The notes: generated by a model not told the origin, from the letters alone. Counted from the first letter of the stretch, positions 46,198 through 56,342 are shown. The stretch: 64,000 nucleotides of DNA from Mycobacteroides sp. CBMA 271 (GCF_009729205.1 NZ_VTHB01000003.1:62001-126000); one strand, 5' to 3'. Numbers and translations: made by a program.

Positions 46198-47220
46198 TTA
46201 CTCGAAGGGCACCGGTGGCATCTTGACCACCTGCGCGGCATAGCTGAGCCCGGCGCCATAGCCGATGAGCAGCGCCGTGTCGCCCGGCTTGGCCGCGCCG
46301 GTGGACAGCAGCGTCTCCATGGCCAACGGCACCGATGCCGCCGAGGTGTTTCCGGTGTGCTCGATGTCGTTGGCAATTACCGCATCCGGGCGCAGATGCA
46401 GGTTCTTGGCGAGCAGCTGGTTGATGCGGGTGTTGGCCTGATGCGGGACGAAGACGTCGATCTCTTCCGGCCCGACCTTCGCGGCCTCCAGGGCGCGCTG
46501 ACCCACCTTGCCCATTTCAAATGCAGCCCAACGGAATACCGAGGTGCCTTCGATGCGCAGGTAAGGCCGCGGACCCTCCGGGTCGGGCGCTGCCGCGAAG
46601 TCCATCCAGTCGATGTCCTGACGAATGGCGTTGGCCTGGCTGCCGTCGCTGCCCCACACTACGGGGCCGATGCCCTGTTCAGCTGTCTCGCCGACGACAA
46701 CCGCGCCGGCTCCGTCACCGAAGATGAAACAGTTGCCTCGATCGGTCATATCCAGTGCGGGAGAAAGCTTTTCCGAGCCGATTACCAGCACCTTGCTGGC
46801 ACTGCCGCCGCGGATCATGTCGCCGGCCACGCCCACCGCGTACCCGAATCCCGCGCAGCCGGCGGACAGGTCGAATGCGGGGACCCCCTGGGCCCCCAGT
46901 GCGGTGGCGACGGCCGGGGCGGAGGCCGGTGTCTGGAAGTAGTGGGTGCTGGTCGCGACGATCACCGCGTCAATCTCGGCGCCGGTGAGCAGCGCGTTCG
47001 CAATCGCCTTGCGTCCGGCCTCGATGGCCAGGGTTTGCGCAGATTCGTCGGCGGCGGCGAACCGACGGGACTTGATACCGGTGCGGGTGTAGATCCACTC
47101 GTCCGAGGACTCGATGTGCTCGCAGATCTCGTCATTGGTGATCACGCGTTCGGGCCGGTACGCCCCCAGGCTGAGCAGGCCGATCTTGTTGACGCCGGTG
47201 ATCTCCGCGATGTCGGTCAT
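46198..47220 (-). CDS. fabH: beta-ketoacyl-ACP synthase III
   Basis: 340 residues. The catalytic triad is intact: Cys in [14 protein letters not shown], His in [15 protein letters not shown] and Asn in [15 protein letters not shown]. The N-terminus [40 protein letters not shown] matches mycobacterial FabH (Rv0533c), which condenses acyl-CoA from FAS-I with malonyl-AcpM to feed FAS-II and mycolate synthesis. In M. tuberculosis fabH lies elsewhere, so this is a relocated or additional copy. The ATG is 65 bp after the pth stop. Confidence 0.92.
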   Translation of the reverse strand: MTDIAEITGVNKIGLLSLGAYRPERVITNDEICEHIESSDEWIYTRTGIKSRRFAAADESAQTLAIEAGRKAIANALLTGAEIDAVIVATSTHYFQTPASAPAVATALGAQGVPAFDLSAGCAGFGYAVGVAGDMIRGGSASKVLVIGSEKLSPALDMTDRGNCFIFGDGAGAVVVGETAEQGIGPVVWGSDGSQANAIRQDIDWMDFAAAPDPEGPRPYLRIEGTSVFRWAAFEMGKVGQRALEAAKVGPEEIDVFVPHQANTRINQLLAKNLHLRPDAVIANDIEHTGNTSAASVPLAMETLLSTGAAKPGDTALLIGYGAGLSYAAQVVKMPPVPFE

Positions 47221-47267
47221 GGACAGACCATAGCGGGCACATCCGGGCGTCTAGCCTGGGGCTGGAC

Positions 47268-47291
47268 GGTCTTCGCGCGAGCGCGTCATCC
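47268..47291 (-). repeat. dispersed 24-bp boundary repeat, copy 5 (pth stop codon)
   Basis: On the minus strand 21 of 24 bases match the 14302 copy. The TGA at bases 4-6 is the pth stop codon, the same placement as at the end of glp. Confidence 0.7.
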
Positions 47292-47873
47292 CCAGGCGTG
47301 CACCTGATTCTGCGCGGGCTCAAGGCCCAGGCGGATCAGGAGCTCGGTCGCATCGACGCCCTGCTCACACAGCAGCGGGACCTGTTCGGTCTCCGTTTTG
47401 CTGAAGTTCTCCAGCACGTAGTCCGCCGGATCCTTGCGCCCGGGCGGGCGCCCGACGCCCAGGCGGACCCGCAGGTAGTCCTTGGTGCCCAACGACTGCG
47501 ACACCGAGCGCAGCCCGTTGTGGCCGCCCTCGCCGCCGCCGATCTTGAGCCGCACGGTGCCGAAATCGAGATCCAGCTCGTCGTGCATCACAATCACGTT
47601 CCCCGGGGGCACCGAAAAGAACTTGGCCAACGCGGCCACCTGCGGGCCGGAGGTGTTCATGAACGTGCGCGGTTTGGCCAGGTTCACTGCCCGGCCGCCG
47701 AGACGAATCGTCGTCGCCTCGGCGCCGGACTTCTTGTGCGGCTTGAACGTTGCACCGTCCTTGGCCGCCAGCAGATCGGCGACCATGAATCCGAGATTGT
47801 GTCGCGTCTTGGCGTAGGTCGGCCCGGGATTGCCCAGGCCGACCACCAACACGGCATCGTCGGATAGCGGCAC
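47286..47873 (-). CDS. pth: peptidyl-tRNA hydrolase
   Basis: 195 residues: [65 protein letters not shown] and [23 protein letters not shown]. It frees tRNA from stalled peptidyl-tRNA; the His in RHNLGF and Asp in MHDELD are the catalytic residues. It follows rplY by 3 bp (Rv1014c-Rv1015c). The stop lies in the dispersed repeat. Confidence 0.95.
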   Translation of the reverse strand: MPLSDDAVLVVGLGNPGPTYAKTRHNLGFMVADLLAAKDGATFKPHKKSGAEATTIRLGGRAVNLAKPRTFMNTSGPQVAALAKFFSVPPGNVIVMHDELDLDFGTVRLKIGGGEGGHNGLRSVSQSLGTKDYLRVRLGVGRPPGRKDPADYVLENFSKTETEQVPLLCEQGVDATELLIRLGLEPAQNQVHAWG

Positions 47874-47876
47874 GAA

Positions 47877-48524
47877 CTACTCTTCCGTGGAGCCCTCGGC
47901 GGCCTCGGCGGCAGGCGCCTCGGCACCCTCGCTGCCGCCACCCTCGGACTCGAGATCGGCGGCGGACGGTGCGGTGACGACGTTGACGACAAGCGTCTCC
48001 GGATCGGACACCAGCGACACACCCTTGGGCAGCTCGATAGAACCTGCGGTGACCTGCGTGCCGGCCTCCAGGCCCTCGACGGACACGGTGAGGCTCTCGG
48101 GGATCGAGAGCGCCTCGGCCTCGATCTCAAGGGTGTTGGCGTCCTGGGTCACCAGGGTGCCGCTCGCGGCCTCGCCCTCGATGTGGACGTTCACCTCGAC
48201 GTGGACCTTCTCGCCCTTGCGCACGACCAGCAGGTCGGCGTGCACCAGGTTGCGACGGATGGGGTGAATCTCGATGGTCTTGGTGAGGGCCAGCTGCTCG
48301 CGTCCCTCGATGTCCAGGGTCAGCACCGCATTGGTGCCGGAGTTACGCAGCACGGCCGCGAAATCGCGGGCCGGCAGGCTCAGATGCTCGGGGGCGGTGC
48401 CGTGGCCGTACAGCACGGCCGGCACCTGGCCGTCGCGGCGAGCGCGACGTGAGGCGCCCTTACCGGTGTCCTTACGGACGGTGACGGCGATGTTATTGCT
48501 AGTGGAGGCGTTCTTCTTGGACAT
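47877..48524 (-). CDS. rplY: 50S ribosomal protein L25/general stress protein Ctc
   Basis: 215 residues from ATG 48524, preceded by AAGGAG. The N-terminal L25 domain ([27 protein letters not shown]) binds 5S rRNA, the TL5/Ctc C-terminal domain follows, and the tail is acidic and alanine-rich ([22 protein letters not shown]). In-frame codons upstream of the ATG (from 48554) lack support. Confidence 0.94.
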   Translation of the reverse strand: MSKKNASTSNNIAVTVRKDTGKGASRRARRDGQVPAVLYGHGTAPEHLSLPARDFAAVLRNSGTNAVLTLDIEGREQLALTKTIEIHPIRRNLVHADLLVVRKGEKVHVEVNVHIEGEAASGTLVTQDANTLEIEAEALSIPESLTVSVEGLEAGTQVTAGSIELPKGVSLVSDPETLVVNVVTAPSAADLESEGGGSEGAEAPAAEAAEGSTEE

Positions 48525-48680
48525 CTGGTCAACTCCTTGCGTCTGGTGAGGCACGGCGCAGGGAGGACATCACGATGATGCTCATAATCCCGTCGATAAC
48601 GGTGGGTAAGGACCCACCCTCGCCGTGACAGCCCGCTCAGAGTAGCCGAGCACGAACCCGAAGGCCAATCAGCGCGGGCG

Positions 48681-49553
48681 TCAGAGAGGAAACGAGACCC
48701 CGGTGAGCTGCTCGGACAGCTCCCAGAGGCCCTTGGCGCTCTCGGCATCCTGGGCTCTGCGACTGCGGCCCACCGGCTTGGGATAACCCTTGGCTTCGAA
48801 CGGTCCGTCTGGCCCGATGTAGGTGTCACCCGGCAGGTCCTGGGACGTGGCGTACAGCGCCGGCAGCGCGCCGTGCGCGGCATCCTGGGCGAAGATGTTG
48901 CCGGTCTTCAAGGCGATGTCGAAGATCGGGTTTCCGCTGTGTGACTGCAGCTCGGTGGCGGCCACACCTGGATGAACGGTCAGCGCGCGGACCGATGATC
49001 CTGCCGCGCTCAGGCGGCGCTGCAACTCCTTGGTGAACAGCAGGTTGGCGAGCTTGGAAGCTCCGTACGCCCCTGCGCGGGTGTACCCGCGGCGCTCGTA
49101 GTTGAGGTCGGCGAGGTTGATCTTTCCGGCGCGATGCGCGACGGAGGACACCGCGATCACCCGGTCGGTGATCTTGGGCAGCAGCAGGTTGGTGAGCGCA
49201 AACGCGCCGAGATGGTTTGTGCCGATTTGGCTTTCGAAGCCGTCGGCGGTCTTGGCTTGCGGCACCATCATGATGCCGGCGTTGTTCACCAGGATGTCGG
49301 CTCTGTCGACGCTGTCGGCGAAGGCACGCACCGAGGCCAGGTTGGCTACGTCGACTTGACGCAGCTCGGTGCTTCCCTTGATCGACGCCTTGGCTGCGTT
49401 GCCTTTCTCGGTGTTGCGCACTGCCATGATCACGTGCGCACCCACGCGGGCCAGCTCACGCGCGGTTTCCAGACCGAGTCCGCTGTTGGCCCCGGTGATG
49501 ATGACGGTGCGGCCCTCGAATGACGGCAGCTCGGCAGCGGTCCATGTGGTCAC
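48681..49553 (-). CDS. short-chain dehydrogenase/reductase
   Basis: 290 residues of the classical SDR/retinol-dehydrogenase-like group: TGANSGLGLETAREL (cofactor loop), LVNNAGIMMVP, catalytic Ser in VIAVSSVAH and YGASKLAN (Y-x3-K). Many mycobacterial homologues act on lipids or steroids; the substrate here is unknown. It begins the block inserted between rplY and lpqT. Confidence 0.88.
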   Translation of the reverse strand: MTTWTAAELPSFEGRTVIITGANSGLGLETARELARVGAHVIMAVRNTEKGNAAKASIKGSTELRQVDVANLASVRAFADSVDRADILVNNAGIMMVPQAKTADGFESQIGTNHLGAFALTNLLLPKITDRVIAVSSVAHRAGKINLADLNYERRGYTRAGAYGASKLANLLFTKELQRRLSAAGSSVRALTVHPGVAATELQSHSGNPIFDIALKTGNIFAQDAAHGALPALYATSQDLPGDTYIGPDGPFEAKGYPKPVGRSRRAQDAESAKGLWELSEQLTGVSFPL

Positions 49554-49563
49554 GGGAGCGACC

Positions 49564-50898
49564 CTAGGTGCTGGAGCCGCCGATCACCAGGCTCGGGTAT
49601 CCGCCCGCTGCCACGGGCGGATCCTGTTCCGCCCATGCGTGGGCATACAGCGAGCAGCCGAAGACGACGAAGCTGGCGGCGATCAGCACGGAGCGCCAGA
49701 CCCGCATCGGCCGAATGACGGTCACCCAGTACGCCATCGCCAACACGCCCGCCCCGAGGGCGAGCCAGCCGAAGCCAACCGCCCCGACGACGAGCCCGGA
49801 CAAGAGCCCCGCCAGCGCACCGGCCACCGACATCGCGGCGTCTACGCGGCCTTGGGTGCGCGGCCGGGTCTGGTCGGTAGCGGCATCGGTGACGGCGGTG
49901 CTGCCCGCGACTACGCCCAGGCTCCAGCCCCATCCGAGGAGAACCAGTGAGATGACGGTTCCGGCTAGTGAATGTCCCGGTGCGGCGACGGCAGCGCCGG
50001 CGGCCGCGGCGAGTACTAGAGCGGCGAGCTGTCCGACCGATCGCGAACCAAAGCGGTCGACCAGATAACCCGATAACGGGGCCGGTAAGTACATCGAAGC
50101 GATATGCAACGAGATGGCCAGCCCGGTGGCGGAGAGGCCGAATCCGTTGTGACGCATATGCACCGGCGTCATCGTCATTATGGCAACCATGACCGCTTGG
50201 GCGCCGCAGATCGTGACCGCTCCGAAACGCACTCCCGGACCTGTGGCGTGAGCGGGCTCCTCGACGGTGTGCGGCGCATGCGCGCGCGGAACCTTCGGTA
50301 GCGCGGTGATGACGATCAACGCCACGATGTAGGCCCCGCCCGCCAGCATGAACGGGCCGGCCATGACGGGTAGGTGCGAGCGCGCGGCGATTGCTTCGGC
50401 GGCGGGTAACAAGGCGGGGCCGAGGAGCACTCCCACCGAGGTAGTCATGAGGACCACGCTGATGGCGAAGGCCTGACGTTTCGGCGGGGCGAGATCGGCC
50501 CCCGCATATCGTGCCTGCATGGTGGCGGCGCTGCCCGCTCCGTACGCGGCCAGGGCCAGAAGAAGGATTGGCGCGTTCGCCGTGGCTATCGCGACCACCG
50601 CCATCAGGCTTCCAATGGCCGCGGCGCCGTAACCGAATGCCAACCCGATACGCCGGCCCCACCGTTGCGACAAGCTGCCAACAATTGCCGCGGCTACAGC
50701 GGTGCCGGCCGTCGCGGCGGCATTGGGCAAGCCTGCCAAAAGCTCTGTCCCAAAAGTTCTTTGCGAAAGTAGCGCGCCGACCGTGACTCCCGCCGCCAGG
50801 CCGGTCCCACCGATCAACTGCGAGACGAGCAGAACCGTCGCGGCTCTGCTCGTCACGAGTGGGCGGTGACGTGTCAGCGTTGCCACCGGTGGATCCAT
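49564..50898 (-). CDS. MFS transporter
   Basis: 444 residues with about twelve membrane helices and MFS motif A-like loops (SLSQRWGRRIGLAFGYG after helix 2; SGYLVDRFGSRSVGQ). Substrate unknown. Its start overlaps the end of the flavoprotein gene by 25 bp, so the two are one operon and may share a sulfur- or thiol-related role. Confidence 0.85.
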   Translation of the reverse strand: MDPPVATLTRHRPLVTSRAATVLLVSQLIGGTGLAAGVTVGALLSQRTFGTELLAGLPNAAATAGTAVAAAIVGSLSQRWGRRIGLAFGYGAAAIGSLMAVVAIATANAPILLLALAAYGAGSAATMQARYAGADLAPPKRQAFAISVVLMTTSVGVLLGPALLPAAEAIAARSHLPVMAGPFMLAGGAYIVALIVITALPKVPRAHAPHTVEEPAHATGPGVRFGAVTICGAQAVMVAIMTMTPVHMRHNGFGLSATGLAISLHIASMYLPAPLSGYLVDRFGSRSVGQLAALVLAAAAGAAVAAPGHSLAGTVISLVLLGWGWSLGVVAGSTAVTDAATDQTRPRTQGRVDAAMSVAGALAGLLSGLVVGAVGFGWLALGAGVLAMAYWVTVIRPMRVWRSVLIAASFVVFGCSLYAHAWAEQDPPVAAGGYPSLVIGGSST

Positions 50899-52043
50899 TC
50901 GGATTCCTCGCGCTGCTTGCGTTCATGGAGTTCTTCGGACGGCTCGGACAGCAGGAGGCGTGGGGCGGGGAGGGCGAAGAAGTCGATATGTGCCAAACCG
51001 GAGCGGTGAGCGCCGACCTCGACAAAGCACTCGCCACGGCCATGGAACAGATGGTCGCGGTCAGACAGATCGTCGCTCAGATGGCCGATGATCTGTGAAG
51101 CAACCGCTGCGGCTTGTGATTTGGCGAATGTGGCGGCCTTGGGCACGAGTTTTCCCGAGGGGGCGGTGACTGAAGCGATATCGCCGAGCGCCCACACTCC
51201 CGGCCAGTGCGTCTCAAGCGTCGCGGGGTTGGCCGGAATCCACCCGCGGTGATCGCCGACCGCCAGCGCGGGTTCGTGTGGTGGGACGAATACCAGAAGA
51301 TCGAATGGCTCGGTGACGCCGTCTGCGAAGAGAATCCGCCGTTCGTGCGGGTGTATGGCGGTAGGTGTCCGACTACCGTGAAACCCGATGCCCGCGGCTT
51401 CCAGCATGGTGATCATCTGCGCTCCCACGACCGGGCCGGCGGAGACCAAGGGATGGGGCTCGGGTGTGTAAAGGTCGATAGCAACGTGATCCCGAATACC
51501 GGCCTCCGAGAACAGGTCTGCGGCAAGCAAGGCGCCCTCGACGGGGGCCACCGGACATCGGTACGGGGTGCTCGTCACGAGGAAGATCACCCGGCCGTCG
51601 GTGAACGAGTCCAGCGCGTGGTGCGCCTGCCTTGCCGCGTCGGGCGCGTAGAAATGCACGGCGTTGCCCGACTCGTACGCTTCCGGCAGTCCAGGGAGAA
51701 GTCCGAGGTTGTTGCGTGCTCCGGCCGCGATCACCAGGGCGTGGTACTCGAGATCCTCGCCGGTATCCAGCATGACGACTCGACGTTCGGGATCCACCGC
51801 TGCGACCGCGGCGCGGATACGGTCGATGCCGTCCAGGGCCACGGCCGATGGCGTCACGGCGACCTCCTCTGGCCTCCGCCAACCGCGCATGACCCAGGGC
51901 AGGGACAGTCCCTGGGTATGGGAGCGGGCTTCGTCGACAAGGAGTACCTGATGGCCCAGGGCTTGCACATTGAGGGCATTCAGTTCTTCGATGACGCTCA
52001 GGCCGCCGATTCCGGCACCGATCACCACGATTGTCTTAGGCAT
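50874..52043 (-). CDS. FAD/NAD(P)-binding oxidoreductase, sulfide:quinone reductase-like
   Basis: 389 residues from ATG 52043. FAD-binding IVVIGAGIGGLSVIEEL, VIAAGARNNLGLLPGLPEAYESG, a Cys in STPYRCPVAPVEGALL, and LGDIASVTAPSGKLVPKAATFAKSQAAAVA near the C-terminus resemble sulfide:quinone oxidoreductases and related flavoproteins. The divergent ArsR-rhodanese regulator supports a sulfide or persulfide role. It lacks an obvious membrane-binding C-terminal helix. Function is inferred from family and context. Confidence 0.8.
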   Translation of the reverse strand: MPKTIVVIGAGIGGLSVIEELNALNVQALGHQVLLVDEARSHTQGLSLPWVMRGWRRPEEVAVTPSAVALDGIDRIRAAVAAVDPERRVVMLDTGEDLEYHALVIAAGARNNLGLLPGLPEAYESGNAVHFYAPDAARQAHHALDSFTDGRVIFLVTSTPYRCPVAPVEGALLAADLFSEAGIRDHVAIDLYTPEPHPLVSAGPVVGAQMITMLEAAGIGFHGSRTPTAIHPHERRILFADGVTEPFDLLVFVPPHEPALAVGDHRGWIPANPATLETHWPGVWALGDIASVTAPSGKLVPKAATFAKSQAAAVASQIIGHLSDDLSDRDHLFHGRGECFVEVGAHRSGLAHIDFFALPAPRLLLSEPSEELHERKQREESEWIHRWQR

Positions 52044-52186
52044 GGATGATGTCGTCTCCTCGTCGATGTGTCCGCGTGCGCATCGATGACCTGGTAGGCC
52101 TATCGATGAGCGGGCGGCGGGTCGGGTAGGCCGAAGGCACATTTCATGCGAACCTCCGACGAGCCGCCCAACGCATTGATACCATA

Positions 52187-52204
52187 TTCCAAGGATGATT
52201 GGAA
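52187..52204. promoter_or_regulatory. operator palindrome upstream of ArsR-rhodanese gene
   Basis: TTCCAA-GGATGA-TTGGAA, 7 bp before the ATG at 52212, within the divergent region shared with the SQR-like gene. The placement suits autorepression by the ArsR-type protein. Confidence 0.6.
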
Positions 52205-52211
52205 GATACTT

Positions 52212-52862
52212 ATGACCAGCCCACTTCGCCGTTCTCTGCATGACCAGGTAGCCAATGTGGGTAAGGGCTTGGCGAACGGAAAACGCCTGGAGATTCTGGA
52301 GCTACTGACCCAGGCGGAACGTTCCGTGGAGGCGATCGCGGGTTTGACCGGGTTGGGGATCACCTCCGTGTCGAGCCATCTGCAAATCCTCAAGCACGCT
52401 GGGCTGGTGGTCGCCCGGCGTGAAGGCGTGAAGGTCTTTTATCGGATCAGTGGTCCCGAGGTGGCCGCGCTGCTGGTGGCGACTCAGGCCGTCGCCCATC
52501 AGCACATCGCCGCGGCTACCGATGCGGCGCGCTCGCTGCTTGGTGATGACGTCGAGGCGATCAGCCCGGACGAGCTGATCGAACGCACGCAGAAGGCGGA
52601 GGTGATCCTGCTCGATGTGCGGCCTCGGGAGGAGTTCGAGGCAGGGCATTTGGACGGCGCCATCAACATTCCGTTGGGGGAGCTCAGCGAGAGTCTCCGG
52701 GACCTCCCGCCTGATGCGAACATCGTCGCGTACTGCCGCGGGAGGTACTGCGCCCTGGCTCCGGAGGCGGCGCGCATGTTGGCCATGCGTGAACGCAGTG
52801 CCGCCTACCTCACCGAAGGCATGCTCGAATGGAATGCCAGGCAACGCGGTCTGGATTCGTGA
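52212..52862 (+). CDS. ArsR-family regulator fused to rhodanese
   Basis: 216 residues from ATG 52212. Residues about 1-95 are an ArsR winged helix (GLANGKRLEILELLTQAERSVEAIAGLTGLGITSVSSHLQILKHAGLV). Residues about 120-216 are a rhodanese domain (VILLDVRPREEFEAGHLDGAINIPLGEL) with active loop YCRGRYCALAPEAA. The fusion suggests a regulator sensing a persulfide on the rhodanese cysteine. The upstream ATG at 52146 would place the palindrome in coding sequence, so the later start is preferred. Confidence 0.87.
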   Translation: MTSPLRRSLHDQVANVGKGLANGKRLEILELLTQAERSVEAIAGLTGLGITSVSSHLQILKHAGLVVARREGVKVFYRISGPEVAALLVATQAVAHQHIAAATDAARSLLGDDVEAISPDELIERTQKAEVILLDVRPREEFEAGHLDGAINIPLGELSESLRDLPPDANIVAYCRGRYCALAPEAARMLAMRERSAAYLTEGMLEWNARQRGLDS

Positions 52863-52903
52863 CGGATGGGGGCCTCTGCATGGACCGTGCGGGGTGAGAA
52901 GCT

Positions 52904-53542
52904 CTACCGCTTGGTGATCTTCAGTCCCTCGGTGAGAATGGCGACATCCGGGGCCAGCGCCGCGGACTGCGCCTCTGTGGTGGTCACCGTGAGTTGCACG
53001 AGATAGTGCAGCGGGCCGTCGGGCACGATCACGTCCCGGTTCCACGCGTGCACGCGCACGTTCTGATTGTCGTAGGTACCTTCGATGGCCGCTGACGGAT
53101 ACCCCTGGAAGTCATCCAGGGATGAGTCGATCTTCTGAAAATTCGGGGTGTTCTGTGCGTCGGTGAAGCCGTGTTCGGTGATTACCTTGCGGGCGTCGAG
53201 AGTGCCGTCCAGCTTGATGAGATAGACCACCGCGCTCGGCGTTCTTCCCTGATCCACGCCGCCGGGCTTATCGGTGATCAGATACGCGGGATCGAGTGAG
53301 CCCAGATCTTCCCAGCCGTCAGGCAACGGCATCTCCACACGAAGACCCGCGGGGGCCTCGCGCGACAGCGGAGTGACCGTGACGCCTTGGCCCTGCAGGT
53401 ATTCGTTCATCGATATCGGCGCGGCACTGGTGGGCGCCGTCGAGCTGTTCGATGAAATAGCTTGCGGTTCGGGTTGCTTCGATTCGCATCCGGCCGCCGC
53501 GAGTGCCATGAGGCATCCGGCGACTAGCGTGGCGCTACGCAT
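52904..53542 (-). CDS. lpqT: lipoprotein LpqT
   Basis: 212 residues. The signal ends in lipobox AAAGC (Cys19). The mature part is the LpqN/LpqT fold (EYLQGQGVTVTPLSREAPAGLRVEMPLPDGWE, DDFQGYPSAAIEGTYDNQNVRVHAWNRDVIVP). Surface-anchored, non-enzymatic; role unclear. Overlaps prs by 8 bp, as in Rv1016c-Rv1017c. Confidence 0.88.
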   Translation of the reverse strand: MRSATLVAGCLMALAAAGCESKQPEPQAISSNSSTAPTSAAPISMNEYLQGQGVTVTPLSREAPAGLRVEMPLPDGWEDLGSLDPAYLITDKPGGVDQGRTPSAVVYLIKLDGTLDARKVITEHGFTDAQNTPNFQKIDSSLDDFQGYPSAAIEGTYDNQNVRVHAWNRDVIVPDGPLHYLVQLTVTTTEAQSAALAPDVAILTEGLKITKR

Positions 53543-54521
53543 TCCCGTCGAAAAGACCCGTCACCGAACCGTTTTCGAAGACTTCGCGGATGGTGCTGGC
53601 GAGCAGCGGCGCGATGGACAACACCGTCAGCTGCGGGAAGCGCTTCTCCTCGCCGATGGGCAGCGTGTTGGTCACCAGCACTTCGCGGGCACCGCAATTG
53701 GCCAGACGCTCGGCGGCGGGGTCGGACAGCACGCCGTGCGTGGCGGCGATCACCACATCCTTGGCGCCGGCCTCGTGCAGCAGGCCGACCGCCCCGGCGA
53801 TGGTGCCGCCGGTATCGATCATGTCGTCGGTGATGACGCAGGTCTTGCCGGTCACGTCGCCAACCACGCGATTCGCCTTGACCTGGTTGGGCACTCGCGG
53901 GTCACGGGTTTTGTGGATGAAGGCCAGCGGCACGCCGCCCAGTGAGTCGGCCCACTTCTCGGCGACGCGCACGCGGCCGGAGTCGGGGGAGACGACAACA
54001 ACATCTTCGCCGTTACTCACGTAGTGCTCGGCGATGTATCCGCACAGCAGCGACTGGGCGCGCATGTGGTCCACCGGGCCGTCGAAGAAACCCTGAATCT
54101 GATCGGTATGCAGATCGACCGTGACGATGCGGTCGGCGCCGGCCGTCTTATATAGGTCGGCCACCAGGCGGGCCGAGATCGGCTCGCGACCGCGGTGCTT
54201 CTTGTCTTGGCGCGCATATGGGTAGAACGGCAGGATCGCGGTGATTCGCTTGGCGCTGCCGCGCTTGAGCGCATCGATCATGATCAGCTGTTCCATCAGC
54301 CAGGTGTTCAGCGGTGCAGGATGCGATTGCAGGACGAACGCGTCGCAGCCGCGTACCGACTCCTCGAACCGCACGAAGATCTCGCCGTTGGCAAAATCTC
54401 GGGCGGTCTGGGCGGTCACTTCGACGTCGAGCTCCTTGGCGACCTGCTCGGCCAGCTCAGGGTGCGCGCGACCCGCGAATAGCATCAGATTCTTGCGGTT
54501 GTCCGTCCAGTCGGTGCTCAC
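53535..54521 (-). CDS. prs: ribose-phosphate pyrophosphokinase
   Basis: 328 residues: ARQDKKHRGREPISARL, IVTVDLHTDQIQGFFDGPVDH and the PRPP loop VITDDMIDTGGTIAGAVGLL. It makes PRPP from ribose-5-phosphate and ATP for nucleotides, histidine, tryptophan and arabinogalactan precursors. The start fits MSTDWTDNRKNLMLFAGRAHPELA. Confidence 0.95.
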   Translation of the reverse strand: MSTDWTDNRKNLMLFAGRAHPELAEQVAKELDVEVTAQTARDFANGEIFVRFEESVRGCDAFVLQSHPAPLNTWLMEQLIMIDALKRGSAKRITAILPFYPYARQDKKHRGREPISARLVADLYKTAGADRIVTVDLHTDQIQGFFDGPVDHMRAQSLLCGYIAEHYVSNGEDVVVVSPDSGRVRVAEKWADSLGGVPLAFIHKTRDPRVPNQVKANRVVGDVTGKTCVITDDMIDTGGTIAGAVGLLHEAGAKDVVIAATHGVLSDPAAERLANCGAREVLVTNTLPIGEEKRFPQLTVLSIAPLLASTIREVFENGSVTGLFDGNA

Positions 54522-54658
54522 GGCGCAGCTAGTCCTCTTGGTAGGTCTGGTGTTGGGCTACTAACGGGTACCGCCCCGTCGGGGTAATGGTACGGACCTT
54601 TCTCGCGCGACTGGGAGCGGGTTGCCGGAATTTGAACACCAGATGTCTTTAACTCCCC

Positions 54659-54720
54659 GCCGAGTGTGAGCGCTAGCGCGCACACTCGACAGAAAACGCA
54701 CCCTGAGACTCACACTCGGC
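54659..54720. terminator. nested CGAGTGTG inverted repeats downstream of glmU
   Basis: An outer perfect 12-bp pair (GCCGAGTGTGAG at 54659-54670, complement at 54709-54720) encloses an inner hairpin with arms 54661-54668 and 54681-54688. The element begins 4 bp after the glmU stop and shares GTCGAGTGTGCGCGCT with the metG terminator. Confidence 0.8.
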
Positions 54721-54723
54721 GAC

Positions 54724-56175
54724 TCAGGAATTCTTCTGTTGCGCTTCCTCCGCGGCCTTCGCCGCATCGCTACCCGGGCGTTTCTCCGCGACCCAGCCCT
54801 CAATATTGCGCTGGACACCGGCCGACACCGCCAGCGCGCCCGGCGGCACGTCCTCGCGGATGACGGTCCCGGCACCGGTGTACGCACCGTCGCCGACGGT
54901 CACCGGGGCCACAAACATGGTGTCCGAGCCGGTCTTCACGTGTGAGCCAATCACGGTGCGCCGCTTGGTTTCTCCGTCATAGTTGACGAACACGCTCGAG
55001 GCCCCGATGTTGCTGTGCTCGCCGATGTCGGCATCGCCCACGTATGTCAGGTGGGGCACCTTCGTGCCTCGGCCAATCGTGGAGTTCTTGACTTCGACAA
55101 ACGCGCCGAGTTTGGCGCTCTCGCCGGTCACCGTGCCCGGTCGCAGGTAGGTATATGGCCCGATGACTGATCGCGCACCGATAGTGGCGCCCTGGCCGTG
55201 GGTGCGGATCACCGTCGCCGAGTCGCCCACGGCGACGTCGATCAGGGTGCTGTCCGGGCCAATGTGGCAGTGCTGGCCGATCACGGTCTGCGAGTGCAGC
55301 TGAGTGCCCGGCGCGATGGTGGCGTCCTGGCCGATCCGGACATCGACGTCAATCCAGGTGCTGGACGGGTCCACGATGGTGACCCCGGCACGCTGATGCC
55401 GGCGGATGATCCTCCGGTTGAGTTCGGCGCCCAGCTCGGAGAGCTGCACCCGATCGTTGACGCCGGCCACCAATGCGCTGTCGTTGACATGGTTGGCGTG
55501 CACCACTTTTCCGCTCTGGCGGATGATCGAGACGGCATCGGTCAGGTACAGCTCGTGTTGCGCGTTGTCCGAGCGCAGCTGCGACAACGCCGCATGCAGC
55601 GGCTCGATGTCGAAGGCGTACACCCCGGCGTTGACTTCGCCGATGGCTCGTTGGCTGTCGGTGGCGTCGGTCTGCTCGACGATCGCGATGACCTCGCGGT
55701 CCTGGGTGCGCAGGATGCGTCCGTAGCCGGTGGGGTCGGGCAGCGTGGTGGTCAGCAGGGTGGCGGCGGCGGGTTCGGCGGCGTGACGGGAGACCAGCTC
55801 GGAGAGGGTGTTTCCGTCGAGGAGGGGGATGTCGCCGGACGTGACGACGACGGTGCCCCGGAAGTCCGCCGGCAAGACCTGTAGGCCGCACGCCACGGCA
55901 TGCCCGGTGCCGAGCTGCTGTTCCTGCACGGCGACGTGGATTGTGCGGTGGAGTGTTTCGGCAAGGATGTCGACCGCGGTGGCGATGCGTTCGCGGTCGT
56001 GCCCCAGCACGATCACCAGATGCGCGGGATTGACGCTGGCGGCCGCATGCACCGAGTGCGCCAGCATGGAGCGGCCCCCGAGGGTATGCAGCACCTTGGG
56101 GATGTCCGAACACATGCGGGTGCCGGCGCCCGCGGCCAGCACGATGACAGCGGTGCCAGCGGGGTCGCGGGGCAT
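54724..56175 (-). CDS. glmU: bifunctional UDP-GlcNAc pyrophosphorylase/GlcN-1-P acetyltransferase
   Basis: 483 residues from ATG 56175. The N-terminal uridylyltransferase domain has [25 protein letters not shown]; the C-terminal left-handed beta-helix has hexapeptide repeats from about residue 265 and acetyl-transfer residues in [25 protein letters not shown] and [15 protein letters not shown]. It supplies UDP-GlcNAc for peptidoglycan and arabinogalactan linkage. A longer frame to 56295 overlaps tRNA-Gln and is rejected. Confidence 0.95.
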   Translation of the reverse strand: MPRDPAGTAVIVLAAGAGTRMCSDIPKVLHTLGGRSMLAHSVHAAASVNPAHLVIVLGHDRERIATAVDILAETLHRTIHVAVQEQQLGTGHAVACGLQVLPADFRGTVVVTSGDIPLLDGNTLSELVSRHAAEPAAATLLTTTLPDPTGYGRILRTQDREVIAIVEQTDATDSQRAIGEVNAGVYAFDIEPLHAALSQLRSDNAQHELYLTDAVSIIRQSGKVVHANHVNDSALVAGVNDRVQLSELGAELNRRIIRRHQRAGVTIVDPSSTWIDVDVRIGQDATIAPGTQLHSQTVIGQHCHIGPDSTLIDVAVGDSATVIRTHGQGATIGARSVIGPYTYLRPGTVTGESAKLGAFVEVKNSTIGRGTKVPHLTYVGDADIGEHSNIGASSVFVNYDGETKRRTVIGSHVKTGSDTMFVAPVTVGDGAYTGAGTVIREDVPPGALAVSAGVQRNIEGWVAEKRPGSDAAKAAEEAQQKNS

Positions 56176-56192
56176 TTCCACTCCTTTAGGTG

Positions 56193-56264
56193 CTCCGTCG
56201 CCAGGACTCGAACCTGAACTATCTGAACCAAAATCAGAGGTGCTGCCGATTACACCACGACGGA
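56193..56264 (-). tRNA. tRNA-Gln (TTG)
   Basis: Cloverleaf on the minus strand: acceptor TCCGTCG/CGACGGA, anticodon stem TCTGA/TCAGA with loop TTTTGGT (anticodon TTG), T-arm GTTCGAGTC, discriminator G. CCA is not encoded. It lies 17 bp upstream of glmU. Confidence 0.95.
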
Positions 56265-56342
56265 CTGTTACAGAATGAAGACTGTAGTCGACCACCTAGC
56301 TCGGCCACGCGGCCTGCTGAGGTCCGAGAAAGTGATGGGCAC

